IMG/VR virus record: IMGVR_UViG_3300027797_000016
Span: 41,060-105,059 of that record
Reading direction: 5' to 3' (one strand)
Length of the DNA stretch: 64,000 nt
Origin: a virus
Shown here in pieces: positions 55,500-64,000 of the stretch. Position 1 is the stretch's first letter. Every line of letters begins with the position of its first letter. Position numbers and translations under genes: made by a program. A model generated the notes under the pieces. That model had not been told where the DNA came from. It was given only the letters and a program-made list of their open reading frames with translations, and did no database searches.

Positions 55500-58400
55500 C
55501 TTTGTTCAAGACCATCTTGAGAAGGATCTTCATCTCCACCTCCTCCACCACCATAACTAGAAGATCCAATTTCGATAACTGGACCAGGAATCATTATAAC
55601 TTCTGGTGCAGGAACAGGAAAATCATAATCTTCTGGATTTTCGGTGAATCCATCTTCAGTATATTGACTTAAGATGGATATTAAACTATCAGCAGCATTT
55701 CTTCTTTGACTTACTGTTTCTACTTTATTAATAATATCATAAAACTGTCTTCCAAATCCAGTTTTAGGTAAAACAGAGTCTGCATCAATAACATATTCTC
55801 CTGGGTGAGTTAGTGCATAGTCAGTTTTATTTACAGGACCACCTTCTTCATATGCTACGTGAACGTGATCACCATGACTACCAGACTCTGGAGTTCCCGG
55901 TTTTCCATAAAGAAGTTCTACAGGTTTAACATTATTTTTTGTGTTAAATTCTTTAACTTTTGCTAAAATTTTCACTTGATCTTCTGGCCAATATCCACCA
56001 ATATCAACCGCACGATTTACATTATGCCAGGACCGATAAGATCTTGTAAAAGATCCCCCAAAATCAGGATGTTCAGTTACCTTACTAAAATCTGGTCCAG
56101 ATTTTAAAGATTGATACATATATCTTCCAAGATCACCCGCAATTTTAGTTCCTTGTACACTCCTTCCATATTTTCCACCAGTTCCCGAATCAATTTGATT
56201 TTCTTTTCCCTTCATATTAGCAGAAGATTCTTCCTTTGAAATGGAAACAGATTGTGGAACTGCAAGAGCACGATTTCCTGCTGTATTAAAATAATGATTT
56301 TTATATTTAGAAACATTTACATTTTGTGAAGGATCATTAAAAGCAGCACCTGTTCTAAATCCAGTTGAGGCAACTAATTTTTTGATTGATGCATCATCAA
56401 GACCTTCACTTTTTAATGCAGTCATTAACTCTGATGGTTTTTGTGCAAGTGTGATTGCATCTTTAGATTGATTAATTTGAGAATCGGATAACTTTTGATT
56501 AATTCTACCATCAGTTATTGGAGAAAATTGTCCTCTTCCATTAATAACATCAGATATACTACCACTTTTAGCATTAAAAGTACCAGCACCAACCTTACCA
56601 GATTGTATTAATCCGGCACGATTTAAAATGGATCTTGCAACAAGAGCCATTCCAGTTTTTCCTTCTCCCCCTGCTTCAGCATAAACCATTCTTACAAACA
56701 AATCCATTTCACCTGCAGATATAGAAGCATCTTGAATTCCTTCCGATCCTGCACCAGGTTCAGCGCCAGCACCAGCATCTTTAACTAGTCCTGGACCAGC
56801 ACCAGATTTAAGCATAAATTGTTCTTTTAAAGATTGTAATATTTGATTTACCGGATCAATCATACTTTTTCTTATAGAATCTCTAGCCCAACTAAAAATA
56901 TCAACAAATCCAAGTTCATCTGCTAAAGATTTTTTTGTTCCTGGAACTAAAGTTCTTCTCAATATATTAATAAATAAACTGTTTGTTGCTGCTGCAAGTG
57001 AATTGTAATCACCCTCTGATGAACCATTACCCATAATTATTTTAATGGGCATCTGTAAAAATGGTTTTAAAAATTCACCAGAAGATACTACATTATATGA
57101 ACTAGTTAAGTATTCGTATGAGTTTATGTATTGAGGATCTTCTGGATTTAGAAAAAATGTTTCTATATTAGAACTTTTTGTTGGTTCTTTTGTATCGGGA
57201 TCCACATAATTCATCTGCCCACCAATACTTGCTCCTGGGTTTAATGGAGACATTGGAATTTCAAATGTTCTTGATATTGCTTTTTTACCTCCAGATCTAG
57301 TAATTACACCACCAATTGCTTCTTGACCTTCTCTGGTAACTGCACCACCAGAAGCATACCCCATTGCCTTTGTTGCACCACTGCCATACAAACTTCCAAA
57401 AGAACCCTTTTCTTTTGCAAGAGTTCCTAAACTTAAAGTATTCACTACCTCTCTAATTTGTTCTCTTATTCTTGCATCAAGTTTTCCAAGATTTTCTCTT
57501 TGTTTTTTAATTCCACTAGCATCACCAGTTAAAGACATTATACCAAGATTAACCAACTCTCCCAAATATCTAAACGGAGCACCAATAATATCCAGTAATG
57601 TTCCAACTCCAGTTGAAACAAAATTAAAATATCTAAGCCCAGGAAGAGCAGCATTGTAAGCAACAAGTTTGAGTGCTCTTGTGATTGGGTTTTGATCTGA
57701 GTTTGCCTCCTTTAATTGGTATGCAACATCATTTTCAAGTTTTTTAGTAAATTTTCTTTGCTGAAATGATAGTTCTCCTAAAAGTGAAGATGCAAGTCCA
57801 ACAAGTAAAACAACACCAGAAGCCTTTGCAGCACCACCAATAACACGACCTGCAGCTTGAATAGATGCTCTAAATCCTTGTCTTTTTTTTATTTCTCCTG
57901 CAACTGTTTCTCCAATTTCTCCAATAGCATCCTGACTAGAATCTGCTTGTGCCTTTAACGAAATTAAGTCTGAGAATAACATCCCAGCAATCACCATAGT
58001 GTTTATAACTTTGTTGGTCATTCCCAACATTTTTTCATAATTTTTAACACCAGAATCACCACCAAGAATTTTTGCTTGTTGTTTTCCAAAATCAATAATT
58101 CCATATACTTTGTCTATAAAAGTTACCATTGCATTTAAAATTGTTCCTGCAAATTCAACTGCAAAGTTACCAACTTTAAGAGTGGTGATTAATAATCCTT
58201 TTAGTTGTGGTAGATACGGTAATAGTTTAAGAGCTAGTGATCCAAATAAGACGGTGAATAAAAAATTCTTTACACTATCAAGAAATCCAAGACGTGGAGT
58301 AGAGAATCCTTTTATCTTACTTCCTCTATCTTTATATTTTTCAAGAGATTCTTCAGTTTCTTCTCTACGAAGACTTTCTGTTAGTTTTATTTTTTTCTTA

Positions 58401-58507
58401 AATGCAACTTCCTTAAATTTATTTTTTTTACCTACAAGTTTTTCTACCTGAATAACTTGTTTTTTAATTATGAAAGCAGTAGGATCTTTTAGTTTAATAT
58501 ATGCCAT
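55496..58507 (-). CDS. Tail protein with SleB-like and M15-like murein hydrolase domains
   Basis: 1003 residues. N-terminal ~400 residues, with hydrophobic helices (GFLDSVKNFLFTVLFGSLALKLLPYLP), are shared with 58512-61457 and suggest a tape-measure or membrane-channel role. Residues ~598-745 resemble SleB cell-wall hydrolases (MVYAEAGGEGKTGMALVARSILNR; Glu611). Residues ~785-888 resemble M15/D-Ala-type peptidases with zinc ligands H828-x6-D835 and HVH (881-883). The C-terminal HPGEYVIDADSV and SYGGGGGG tail is shared with its sister. Confidence 0.8.
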   Translation of the reverse strand: MAYIKLKDPTAFIIKKQVIQVEKLVGKKNKFKEVAFKKKIKLTESLRREETEESLEKYKDRGSKIKGFSTPRLGFLDSVKNFLFTVLFGSLALKLLPYLPQLKGLLITTLKVGNFAVEFAGTILNAMVTFIDKVYGIIDFGKQQAKILGGDSGVKNYEKMLGMTNKVINTMVIAGMLFSDLISLKAQADSSQDAIGEIGETVAGEIKKRQGFRASIQAAGRVIGGAAKASGVVLLVGLASSLLGELSFQQRKFTKKLENDVAYQLKEANSDQNPITRALKLVAYNAALPGLRYFNFVSTGVGTLLDIIGAPFRYLGELVNLGIMSLTGDASGIKKQRENLGKLDARIREQIREVVNTLSLGTLAKEKGSFGSLYGSGATKAMGYASGGAVTREGQEAIGGVITRSGGKKAISRTFEIPMSPLNPGASIGGQMNYVDPDTKEPTKSSNIETFFLNPEDPQYINSYEYLTSSYNVVSSGEFLKPFLQMPIKIIMGNGSSEGDYNSLAAATNSLFINILRRTLVPGTKKSLADELGFVDIFSWARDSIRKSMIDPVNQILQSLKEQFMLKSGAGPGLVKDAGAGAEPGAGSEGIQDASISAGEMDLFVRMVYAEAGGEGKTGMALVARSILNRAGLIQSGKVGAGTFNAKSGSISDVINGRGQFSPITDGRINQKLSDSQINQSKDAITLAQKPSELMTALKSEGLDDASIKKLVASTGFRTGAAFNDPSQNVNVSKYKNHYFNTAGNRALAVPQSVSISKEESSANMKGKENQIDSGTGGKYGRSVQGTKIAGDLGRYMYQSLKSGPDFSKVTEHPDFGGSFTRSYRSWHNVNRAVDIGGYWPEDQVKILAKVKEFNTKNNVKPVELLYGKPGTPESGSHGDHVHVAYEEGGPVNKTDYALTHPGEYVIDADSVLPKTGFGRQFYDIINKVETVSQRRNAADSLISILSQYTEDGFTENPEDYDFPVPAPEVIMIPGPVIEIGSSSYGGGGGGDEDPSQDGLEQR

Positions 58508-58511
58508 TTTT

Positions 58512-61457
58512 CTATGCTCTCAACTCCAACATATCTAGTTCCCAGTTAGATCCAGAACTACCACCAGATGATCCACCATAAGACTTGGATTCAATATAAG
58601 TTGGTGGTCCCTGAATTATTATAGGATCAGAGTTCTCAACAATCATTTCAGGTCTTTGTTGGTCTATTTTTCTTCCGGTATATTTACTCAAATGTTGCAT
58701 CAGTTGAGAAGATTTTTCAGATCTTTGTTTTTTATTTTCAATTCCATTAATCATACTAAAGAAAGAAGTTCCGCCAAACAAATCAACAGAATCCTTATCA
58801 ATTACATATTCTCCTTCGTGCAGTTGTCTTATACCACCAGATAAAGTAGAACCACCAGTCATACGAGATCCAGTAAAAGGAGATTCTTTACTGTATTTTG
58901 ACAGTGGATTAAATCTAGACAACACTGCAGATTTATCTCTTCCAGTGTCTCCTGGTTTTGTTGACGTTTCCCAGTGAAGGTGAGGAGCAGTAGATCTTCC
59001 AGTGTTTCCAAGTTCTCCAAGTACAGTTCCTTTTTTTACCTTTTGTCCTTTTCTTACAAATGCAGGTTTATTCATGTGTGCATAAAAATGTGCTATACCA
59101 GAAGAATCTATCCAATTAACATAATTTCCATAACCACTCTGTTGTCCAACAGATTCAATAGTACCGTCTGTAAAAGCTTTTAAATGTTCTCCTGTGTTTC
59201 CAGATATATCTACTCCCATATGCATACCTGGAGATAATGCAAGTGATCGGTTTCCCATACCTGAAGTAACGATATGTCCTCCGGCAGGTTGATTTGCTGA
59301 TGGTGCTAAAGAAATGGGTTCAATTTTAGTAAAAGTTCCCTGTTCACCTTTTTCAAGTGCTGCAAGAATTCTTGCAGATTGTTTCCAACGATCACCTTCT
59401 ACTCCCCACCCAATGTATTTGTATGAGTCAGATTTTAATTGATCTTCAGTTCTATTTGGATCCATAAACTCATCAAGTAATCCATATTGTCTAAGTTCTT
59501 CTTTAATCCATCTAACTTGTTCAGCATTACTTGCAGTTTCTAATGGTTTACCTAAGAATTTCTCTCCATTAACAATTCTTGAACGGTTCCAACTAATAAG
59601 ACCTTTATTAGTTCCAGCACCATCATTTAAAACCCAAGGAGTTCTTTGTCCTTTCCATGCCGATTCTGCTTGAACATTTCCAGCAAGAATTGCCGCAGCA
59701 AGCATAGGAAATCCTTCTGCCATGAACAATCTTGCTCCACCAACTGCATCAGTGGCATCTCCACCACTAGAACTTTCACCATCTTTTTTAGTTGTATCTG
59801 CACCTTCACTTGGTTTTGGTATAAGTCCAACTTGAATTTTTAGTAAATTTATAATACCACCAAGGGGCATACGCATAGACTTCATTAGAAATCCTGATAT
59901 TTCTCTATTAAATTGTTTAATATTAGTCAAAGAAGAAAACTTTTGATATGCTCCAGGGTTTGTTTCATATAATCCCAGTAACATAAAACTACTTAATGAA
60001 CTAGATGCTCTATCATAATCATCTTTTGTGACTAAATCTCCCAATAATGTTTTAGCCGTAAGAGCAAATACTGAACCCAAATCAGGAATACCACTAATAG
60101 TATCATAAGAACTAACCATATAACCATAACGATCCATTTTAGATTTATCGTCTCTAGAACTAGGAAAAACTTCAGCAAAACGTTCTTCACCACCAATAGA
60201 AGCACCTGGTTTTGTAGATTTTTTTTTAATATCTTCACCTCTAGGAATATCAACTTCCTCTACTTCTGTTCTTGAAATATTAACAGGTCCACCAGCAGCA
60301 TATTTTCTAACAGATATTACTTTTCCTCCACCACTATATCCCATATCTTTAACAGCTTTCTTACCATATAAACTTCCAAAAGATCCAGGAGTTGATAATT
60401 TTTTAGCAGTATCATTTTGACCGAAGAAAGTAAAAACGGGTGCAAAAACTCCAGCAAATCTTCTTATATTTTCCCTTACTCTTGCATCAAATTTACCAAG
60501 ATTTTTAGCCTGCTTTTCTAATCCATCTTTCATATTAAACATTTTCATAAATCCAGCACGTATCAACTCAATACCATATCTAAAAGGAGCACCAAGAATA
60601 TCAAAAATAGTTCCAACTCCCTCTAGAATACCAAGAGGAACCTGAAAAAATTTGGATATTGGCCCAAAACCGATTAATCCTTTTGCCCATTTTGTTAACT
60701 GAAATACACCCTCACCAGCAGCAGAGAAAAGTAATCCAGCACCGATGATAATTCCAGCAGATGCTAGAGGACCTAGTGCTGCTTTTCCTGCTGCATTAGT
60801 TGCTGCATTTGATGCAGCACTTGCAACCTCACTTGATATATTACCTTTAATAGCATCAGCACTCTTATTAAATATTGATGGAGCACTTCCCATACTTGCA
60901 AATGGACTAAAATCACTGAATAACATTGCAGCAATGAAAAGTTGATTCATTACTTTGGTGCTTTCACTAGTTGCATTATCTAAAGCTGAGATTGCTTTTT
61001 CACCACCAATTTTTCCTACAATTGTTCTTGCGTGATCATATGCTTTATATCCATAGTCAACAAAAGTAATTAAACCATCTAATATTTTTCCACCTATATC
61101 AAGAATAAAATTTCCAACTTTTAAGGCAGTAGTTGCAAATTGTATGAGTTGTGGAAGATATTTTAATAATCTTAAAGCAATAAACCCAAGCAAAACATTA
61201 ACTATAAAAGTTTTGAGACTATCCAAAAATCCCAATCTCTTACCCACTACATTCTTAATACCTCTTCCTAAAGAACGTAGAGGTCTTTCTAATACTTTTT
61301 CATAATCAATAAATCGTTCTCTTTCCGCATTTGACCGATTTAAAGTAATTCTTTTTTTATGAACATTAAGAGTGGATTTAAGTAGTTTCTCCTTACTAAT
61401 AAACTGCTTCTTAATAGATTGTAAGGTTCCTGTTAAAGGAGAAATTATTTTTGCCAT
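58512..61457 (-). CDS. Tail protein with tail-lysozyme and M23 peptidase domains
   Basis: 981 residues, sister of 55496-58507. N-terminal helical part (KRLGFLDSLKTFIVNVLLGFIALRLLKYLP). Residues ~572-705 match the phage tail lysozyme domain (AAILAGNVQAESAWKG; Glu598). Residues ~725-850 are a complete LytM/M23 endopeptidase with H746, D750 (GMHMGVD) and H826-x-H828 (APHLHWE). The C-terminus HEGEYVIDKDSVDLF is shared. It probably opens the peptidoglycan during DNA entry, cutting glycan and peptide. Confidence 0.88.
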   Translation of the reverse strand: MAKIISPLTGTLQSIKKQFISKEKLLKSTLNVHKKRITLNRSNAERERFIDYEKVLERPLRSLGRGIKNVVGKRLGFLDSLKTFIVNVLLGFIALRLLKYLPQLIQFATTALKVGNFILDIGGKILDGLITFVDYGYKAYDHARTIVGKIGGEKAISALDNATSESTKVMNQLFIAAMLFSDFSPFASMGSAPSIFNKSADAIKGNISSEVASAASNAATNAAGKAALGPLASAGIIIGAGLLFSAAGEGVFQLTKWAKGLIGFGPISKFFQVPLGILEGVGTIFDILGAPFRYGIELIRAGFMKMFNMKDGLEKQAKNLGKFDARVRENIRRFAGVFAPVFTFFGQNDTAKKLSTPGSFGSLYGKKAVKDMGYSGGGKVISVRKYAAGGPVNISRTEVEEVDIPRGEDIKKKSTKPGASIGGEERFAEVFPSSRDDKSKMDRYGYMVSSYDTISGIPDLGSVFALTAKTLLGDLVTKDDYDRASSSLSSFMLLGLYETNPGAYQKFSSLTNIKQFNREISGFLMKSMRMPLGGIINLLKIQVGLIPKPSEGADTTKKDGESSSGGDATDAVGGARLFMAEGFPMLAAAILAGNVQAESAWKGQRTPWVLNDGAGTNKGLISWNRSRIVNGEKFLGKPLETASNAEQVRWIKEELRQYGLLDEFMDPNRTEDQLKSDSYKYIGWGVEGDRWKQSARILAALEKGEQGTFTKIEPISLAPSANQPAGGHIVTSGMGNRSLALSPGMHMGVDISGNTGEHLKAFTDGTIESVGQQSGYGNYVNWIDSSGIAHFYAHMNKPAFVRKGQKVKKGTVLGELGNTGRSTAPHLHWETSTKPGDTGRDKSAVLSRFNPLSKYSKESPFTGSRMTGGSTLSGGIRQLHEGEYVIDKDSVDLFGGTSFFSMINGIENKKQRSEKSSQLMQHLSKYTGRKIDQQRPEMIVENSDPIIIQGPPTYIESKSYGGSSGGSSGSNWELDMLELRA

Positions 61458-64000
61458 TATTTAATATTATACTGCTTTGCAGTTTTACTATTATCTTTAC
61501 CTCCAGGAATATTTGGTAGTTTTGTTCCTTTAGATCCTCCACCAGATCCTCTTCCGCCACCCATTCCACCACCCGCAGGATTATATACTTTTGGTGCTGG
61601 TTTTGGTGTTGGAGTTATTGGTTTTCCTTTTACAGGAGTTGTTGCAAGTCTTGCTTTTTTTGCTTTAGATGCAGCATTATAATCTTTATAGTACTTACCA
61701 TCAGATGAAGAATAATACCTACCAATAGATGAAGCACCCGCTTGTTTTGTTTTTATTGATGCTGCTTTGTCTTGTTGGTTTAGTTTTTCTATTTGATCTC
61801 CACCACCAAACATTCGAGTAAATCCTCTACCAATACCACCAAATATACCACCTCTTTTATCAAAGTCTTCTTTTTTAGATGCTCTTTCTGCCTCTCCCCT
61901 TACACCCAGACCATACTGTCCACTTCTTTTTGCATAACTCAATTTATCTAATCCTTGTTGTGATGCTAGTGAAGTCATTCTAGATTTTTTGGCTGCCTTC
62001 GCATCATTTTCATTCGCATAGGTTTTTTGATCAGAAGAAGAATAATATTTTCCTTTTGATGTAGCATAATCTGTTCTTGCTTTCATTCTGGGACCACCAA
62101 ATAATCCACCAGGTTGGAACATTCCACCGGACTCGTCACCACGATCCCCTAATCCACTCAACCCTCTTCTTTCAGATTCCTTTTGGAATAAATTTAGTCT
62201 TTCATTCGGGCCTGCTGCAAATTTAGTAGAACTAGATAACGACTGTTCTAATTTTAATTCGTCTTCAATTTTTTTCTTTAATTCTGTATCGGAAAGATTA
62301 CCTATTCCTATTCCCATTTTATTATACAAACTTCCTGTAGCATCCCCTAGTTGTGGAGCAAATATTTGTGCTAATGTGGTTAAAATAGTTCCGGCTAATC
62401 CACCACGACCTCCACGAATACGACCACCAGGTACATTCATATTTGTTTTTATTTGTTGTATTGGTGGTTTTACATTCGTAGAAAGTCCCGCCCCAGGAGA
62501 TCTCACCATTGAACTATTAGAAGTTGGTTTATAATTAACATTAACATTAGTTTTTACATTTGGAGAAGTATTTACTTTTGCTCCAGTTGGTGGTTTATAT
62601 AATCCTTTGTCAACTGCTCTTTTTTTAAATTTTTCATATGCATTTTTATGCTCTTTATTATTTGGATCATAAGAAATTTCTTTAAGATTTGATCCTCTAT
62701 TATAATTTGCAGCTGCCCGATAAATTTCTTCATCACCAACAAAACCACCACCATATGCGTGAATTCTTTTCTGAACAATCTTTGGTTTATTAGTTCCACC
62801 ACCAGAAGCATTCATTGCCTCAAGATTACTCACACCAAACTTTTGTACTGCTCCACGAGACATCACAAACTCACCATCAGTAAGCATCGCAGGAACTTTA
62901 TCAATACCTTTTGGTCCAGATACGACTCCAGGAACACTATTCAGTAGTCCAGCAAATCCACCAGATCCAAAAAGTTGCGCAAAGATACCTAACTTAGAAT
63001 CAACTTGACCACCAGAGGCAGCAAGCATCGTCTTAAAATCAATAAGACCCCCACCAAATGCTTCTGCGGTTGGTAAAGATGCTGGTTCTGGTACTGATAC
63101 TTGTGGAGCATCTCCTCCACCCATCATTTTACTTGCTACTAATGCTGTACCACCAGCAACCGCAGCACCAGTTAATAGTCTTGCTGCAAGACCTTTAAGT
63201 CCACCTCCACCACCAAGACCCGACATCAAGGCTCCTGCCTTTTTAAACTTAAGAGCAGACGCTATAGCACCTATAAGTTTTAATGTTATACCACCAAGAG
63301 CACCAACTGCTCTTAAACCAATACCAGCAAGATTTCTTACAACTCTACCAAATCCTGTACCAAAAAGTATATAACCCGCAACAAGAGCTGGCCACCAATC
63401 TTTCAGAAACCTAGCAATAGATCTTATTTTACTTTGATTTTCCTTTTTAGAAAACCAATCTATTAGATTTAATATTGCCTTTCCTAAAAATAAAGTAACA
63501 AAAAATTGTATAATTGAATCAAGAATATTTTTTACAGGTGCAATAACTGATTGGGCAACATTTTTAACTGATGCAAAACTATTTTCTAATCCAAGTTCTA
63601 TTTTATTTCTTTTGGCGTTTTCTTGATTTTTTCTTTCTTGATTTGCTTCTGCAGTAACCTGCGAATTTTGTTGAGTGAGAAGTTGAGTAATTTTTGCAAG
63701 AGATTTTGAAATATCTTGCAGTGTAGCAATATCCGCTGGAGCAGCAATTAACTGCTGTTGTGGTTGTGGTTGAATAGAAGGTCCAGGAGGTCCAGGAGGT
63801 CCTACTAATCCAGGAGGTCCAGGAGGTCCAGGAGGTCCAGGAGGTCCTACTAATCCAGGAGCAGAAATTAACTGCTGTTGTGGTTGTGGTTGAATAGAAG
63901 GTCCAGGAGGTCCTACTAATCCAGGAGCAGAAATTAACTGCTGTTGTGGTTGTGGTTGAATAGAAGGTCCAGGAGGTCCAGGAGGTCCTACTAATCCAGG
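61457..64000 (-). CDS. Tail protein with collagen-like repeats, N-terminus beyond window
   Basis: The reading frame is open to the window edge (at least 847 residues). Visible N-terminal part: GPPGPPG collagen-like stretches alternating with [12 protein letters not shown], then a coiled-coil region, then hydrophobic helices ([38 protein letters not shown]). The middle has [18 protein letters not shown], like the GEYVID motif of its two downstream neighbours and of tape-measure proteins. No hydrolase domain seen. Stop overlaps the next ATG. Confidence 0.75.
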   Translation of the reverse strand, partial: PGLVGPPGPPGPSIQPQPQQQLISAPGLVGPPGPSIQPQPQQQLISAPGLVGPPGPPGPPGPPGLVGPPGPPGPSIQPQPQQQLIAAPADIATLQDISKSLAKITQLLTQQNSQVTAEANQERKNQENAKRNKIELGLENSFASVKNVAQSVIAPVKNILDSIIQFFVTLFLGKAILNLIDWFSKKENQSKIRSIARFLKDWWPALVAGYILFGTGFGRVVRNLAGIGLRAVGALGGITLKLIGAIASALKFKKAGALMSGLGGGGGLKGLAARLLTGAAVAGGTALVASKMMGGGDAPQVSVPEPASLPTAEAFGGGLIDFKTMLAASGGQVDSKLGIFAQLFGSGGFAGLLNSVPGVVSGPKGIDKVPAMLTDGEFVMSRGAVQKFGVSNLEAMNASGGGTNKPKIVQKRIHAYGGGFVGDEEIYRAAANYNRGSNLKEISYDPNNKEHKNAYEKFKKRAVDKGLYKPPTGAKVNTSPNVKTNVNVNYKPTSNSSMVRSPGAGLSTNVKPPIQQIKTNMNVPGGRIRGGRGGLAGTILTTLAQIFAPQLGDATGSLYNKMGIGIGNLSDTELKKKIEDELKLEQSLSSSTKFAAGPNERLNLFQKESERRGLSGLGDRGDESGGMFQPGGLFGGPRMKARTDYATSKGKYYSSSDQKTYANENDAKAAKKSRMTSLASQQGLDKLSYAKRSGQYGLGVRGEAERASKKEDFDKRGGIFGGIGRGFTRMFGGGDQIEKLNQQDKAASIKTKQAGASSIGRYYSSSDGKYYKDYNAASKAKKARLATTPVKGKPITPTPKPAPKVYNPAGGGMGGGRGSGGGSKGTKLPNIPGGKDNSKTAKQYNIK
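63775..64000. repeat. Collagen-like GPP repeats with duplicated 45-75 bp units
   Basis: Three copies of a unit coding [16 protein letters not shown] separated by blocks of 9-bp GGACCTCCT repeats (Gly-Pro-Pro) and PGLV. Near-identity at the DNA level shows recent unit duplication. Confidence 0.9.

Overview
The window looks like part of the genome of a T4-like myovirus of the cyanophage type. The reasons are: every recognisable gene is on the minus strand; long virion proteins of a kind typical of T4-like cyanophages (fibre, pectin-lyase-like and 'VGIGTTNP' repeat proteins) are present; there is a gp27-like / gp5 OB-fold hub pair and paired tail murein hydrolases; T4-type late promoters (TATAAATA, CTAAATA, GTAAATA) precede many structural genes; and there are free-standing homing endonucleases, two tRNAs and a dense field of tiny early genes that overlap at ATGA. 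The sequence is AT-rich. The host cannot be named from this window, and no photosynthesis gene is visible.

Transcription runs from right to left. 64000-48003 is the tail hub and baseplate block: three related long proteins (a partial collagen-like one, one with tail-lysozyme plus M23 domains, one with SleB-like plus M15-like domains), a gp27-like hub, a gp5-like OB-fold hub, a protein with about 48 PGTP repeats, a detached beta-helix spike-like protein and a further structural protein. 48001-42711 is an accessory island: a 2OG-Fe(II) oxygenase, small early genes behind sigma70 promoters, a tRNA-Leu(UAA) interrupted by a 270-nt group I intron, an HNH endonuclease next to it, tRNA-Thr(UGU), a GIY-YIG endonuclease, a Mom-like DNA-modification protein and a second HNH endonuclease. 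42681-17019 is the fibre and virion-surface block: very long beta-structured proteins, an Ig-like and glycine-rich adhesin, an S74-chaperone fibre, and three paralogous lectin-like adhesins that share near-identical DNA blocks. 16930-1 holds about sixty small genes, mostly of unknown function, many translationally coupled. It also holds a GIY-YIG endonuclease, a GH5-like glycosidase, a zincin metalloprotease, a zinc-ribbon protein and an EF-Ts N-domain mimic.

Two regulatory patterns organise the window. First, eight intergenic modules in the small-gene region share a 20-22 bp box, usually a dyad, and a TATAAT/TATAGT -10, and each drives a short run of small genes. Second, all four homing-endonuclease genes share one leader design: an inverted repeat of 10-13 bp whose loop contains a late promoter and whose 3' arm lies at or just before the start codon. 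That design would silence read-through early RNA and permit late expression, as known for T4 I-TevI. The strongest biological signals are the intron-containing tRNA-Leu with its neighbouring HNH gene, the shared endonuclease leaders, the EF-Ts-like microprotein and the recombining adhesin cassettes.
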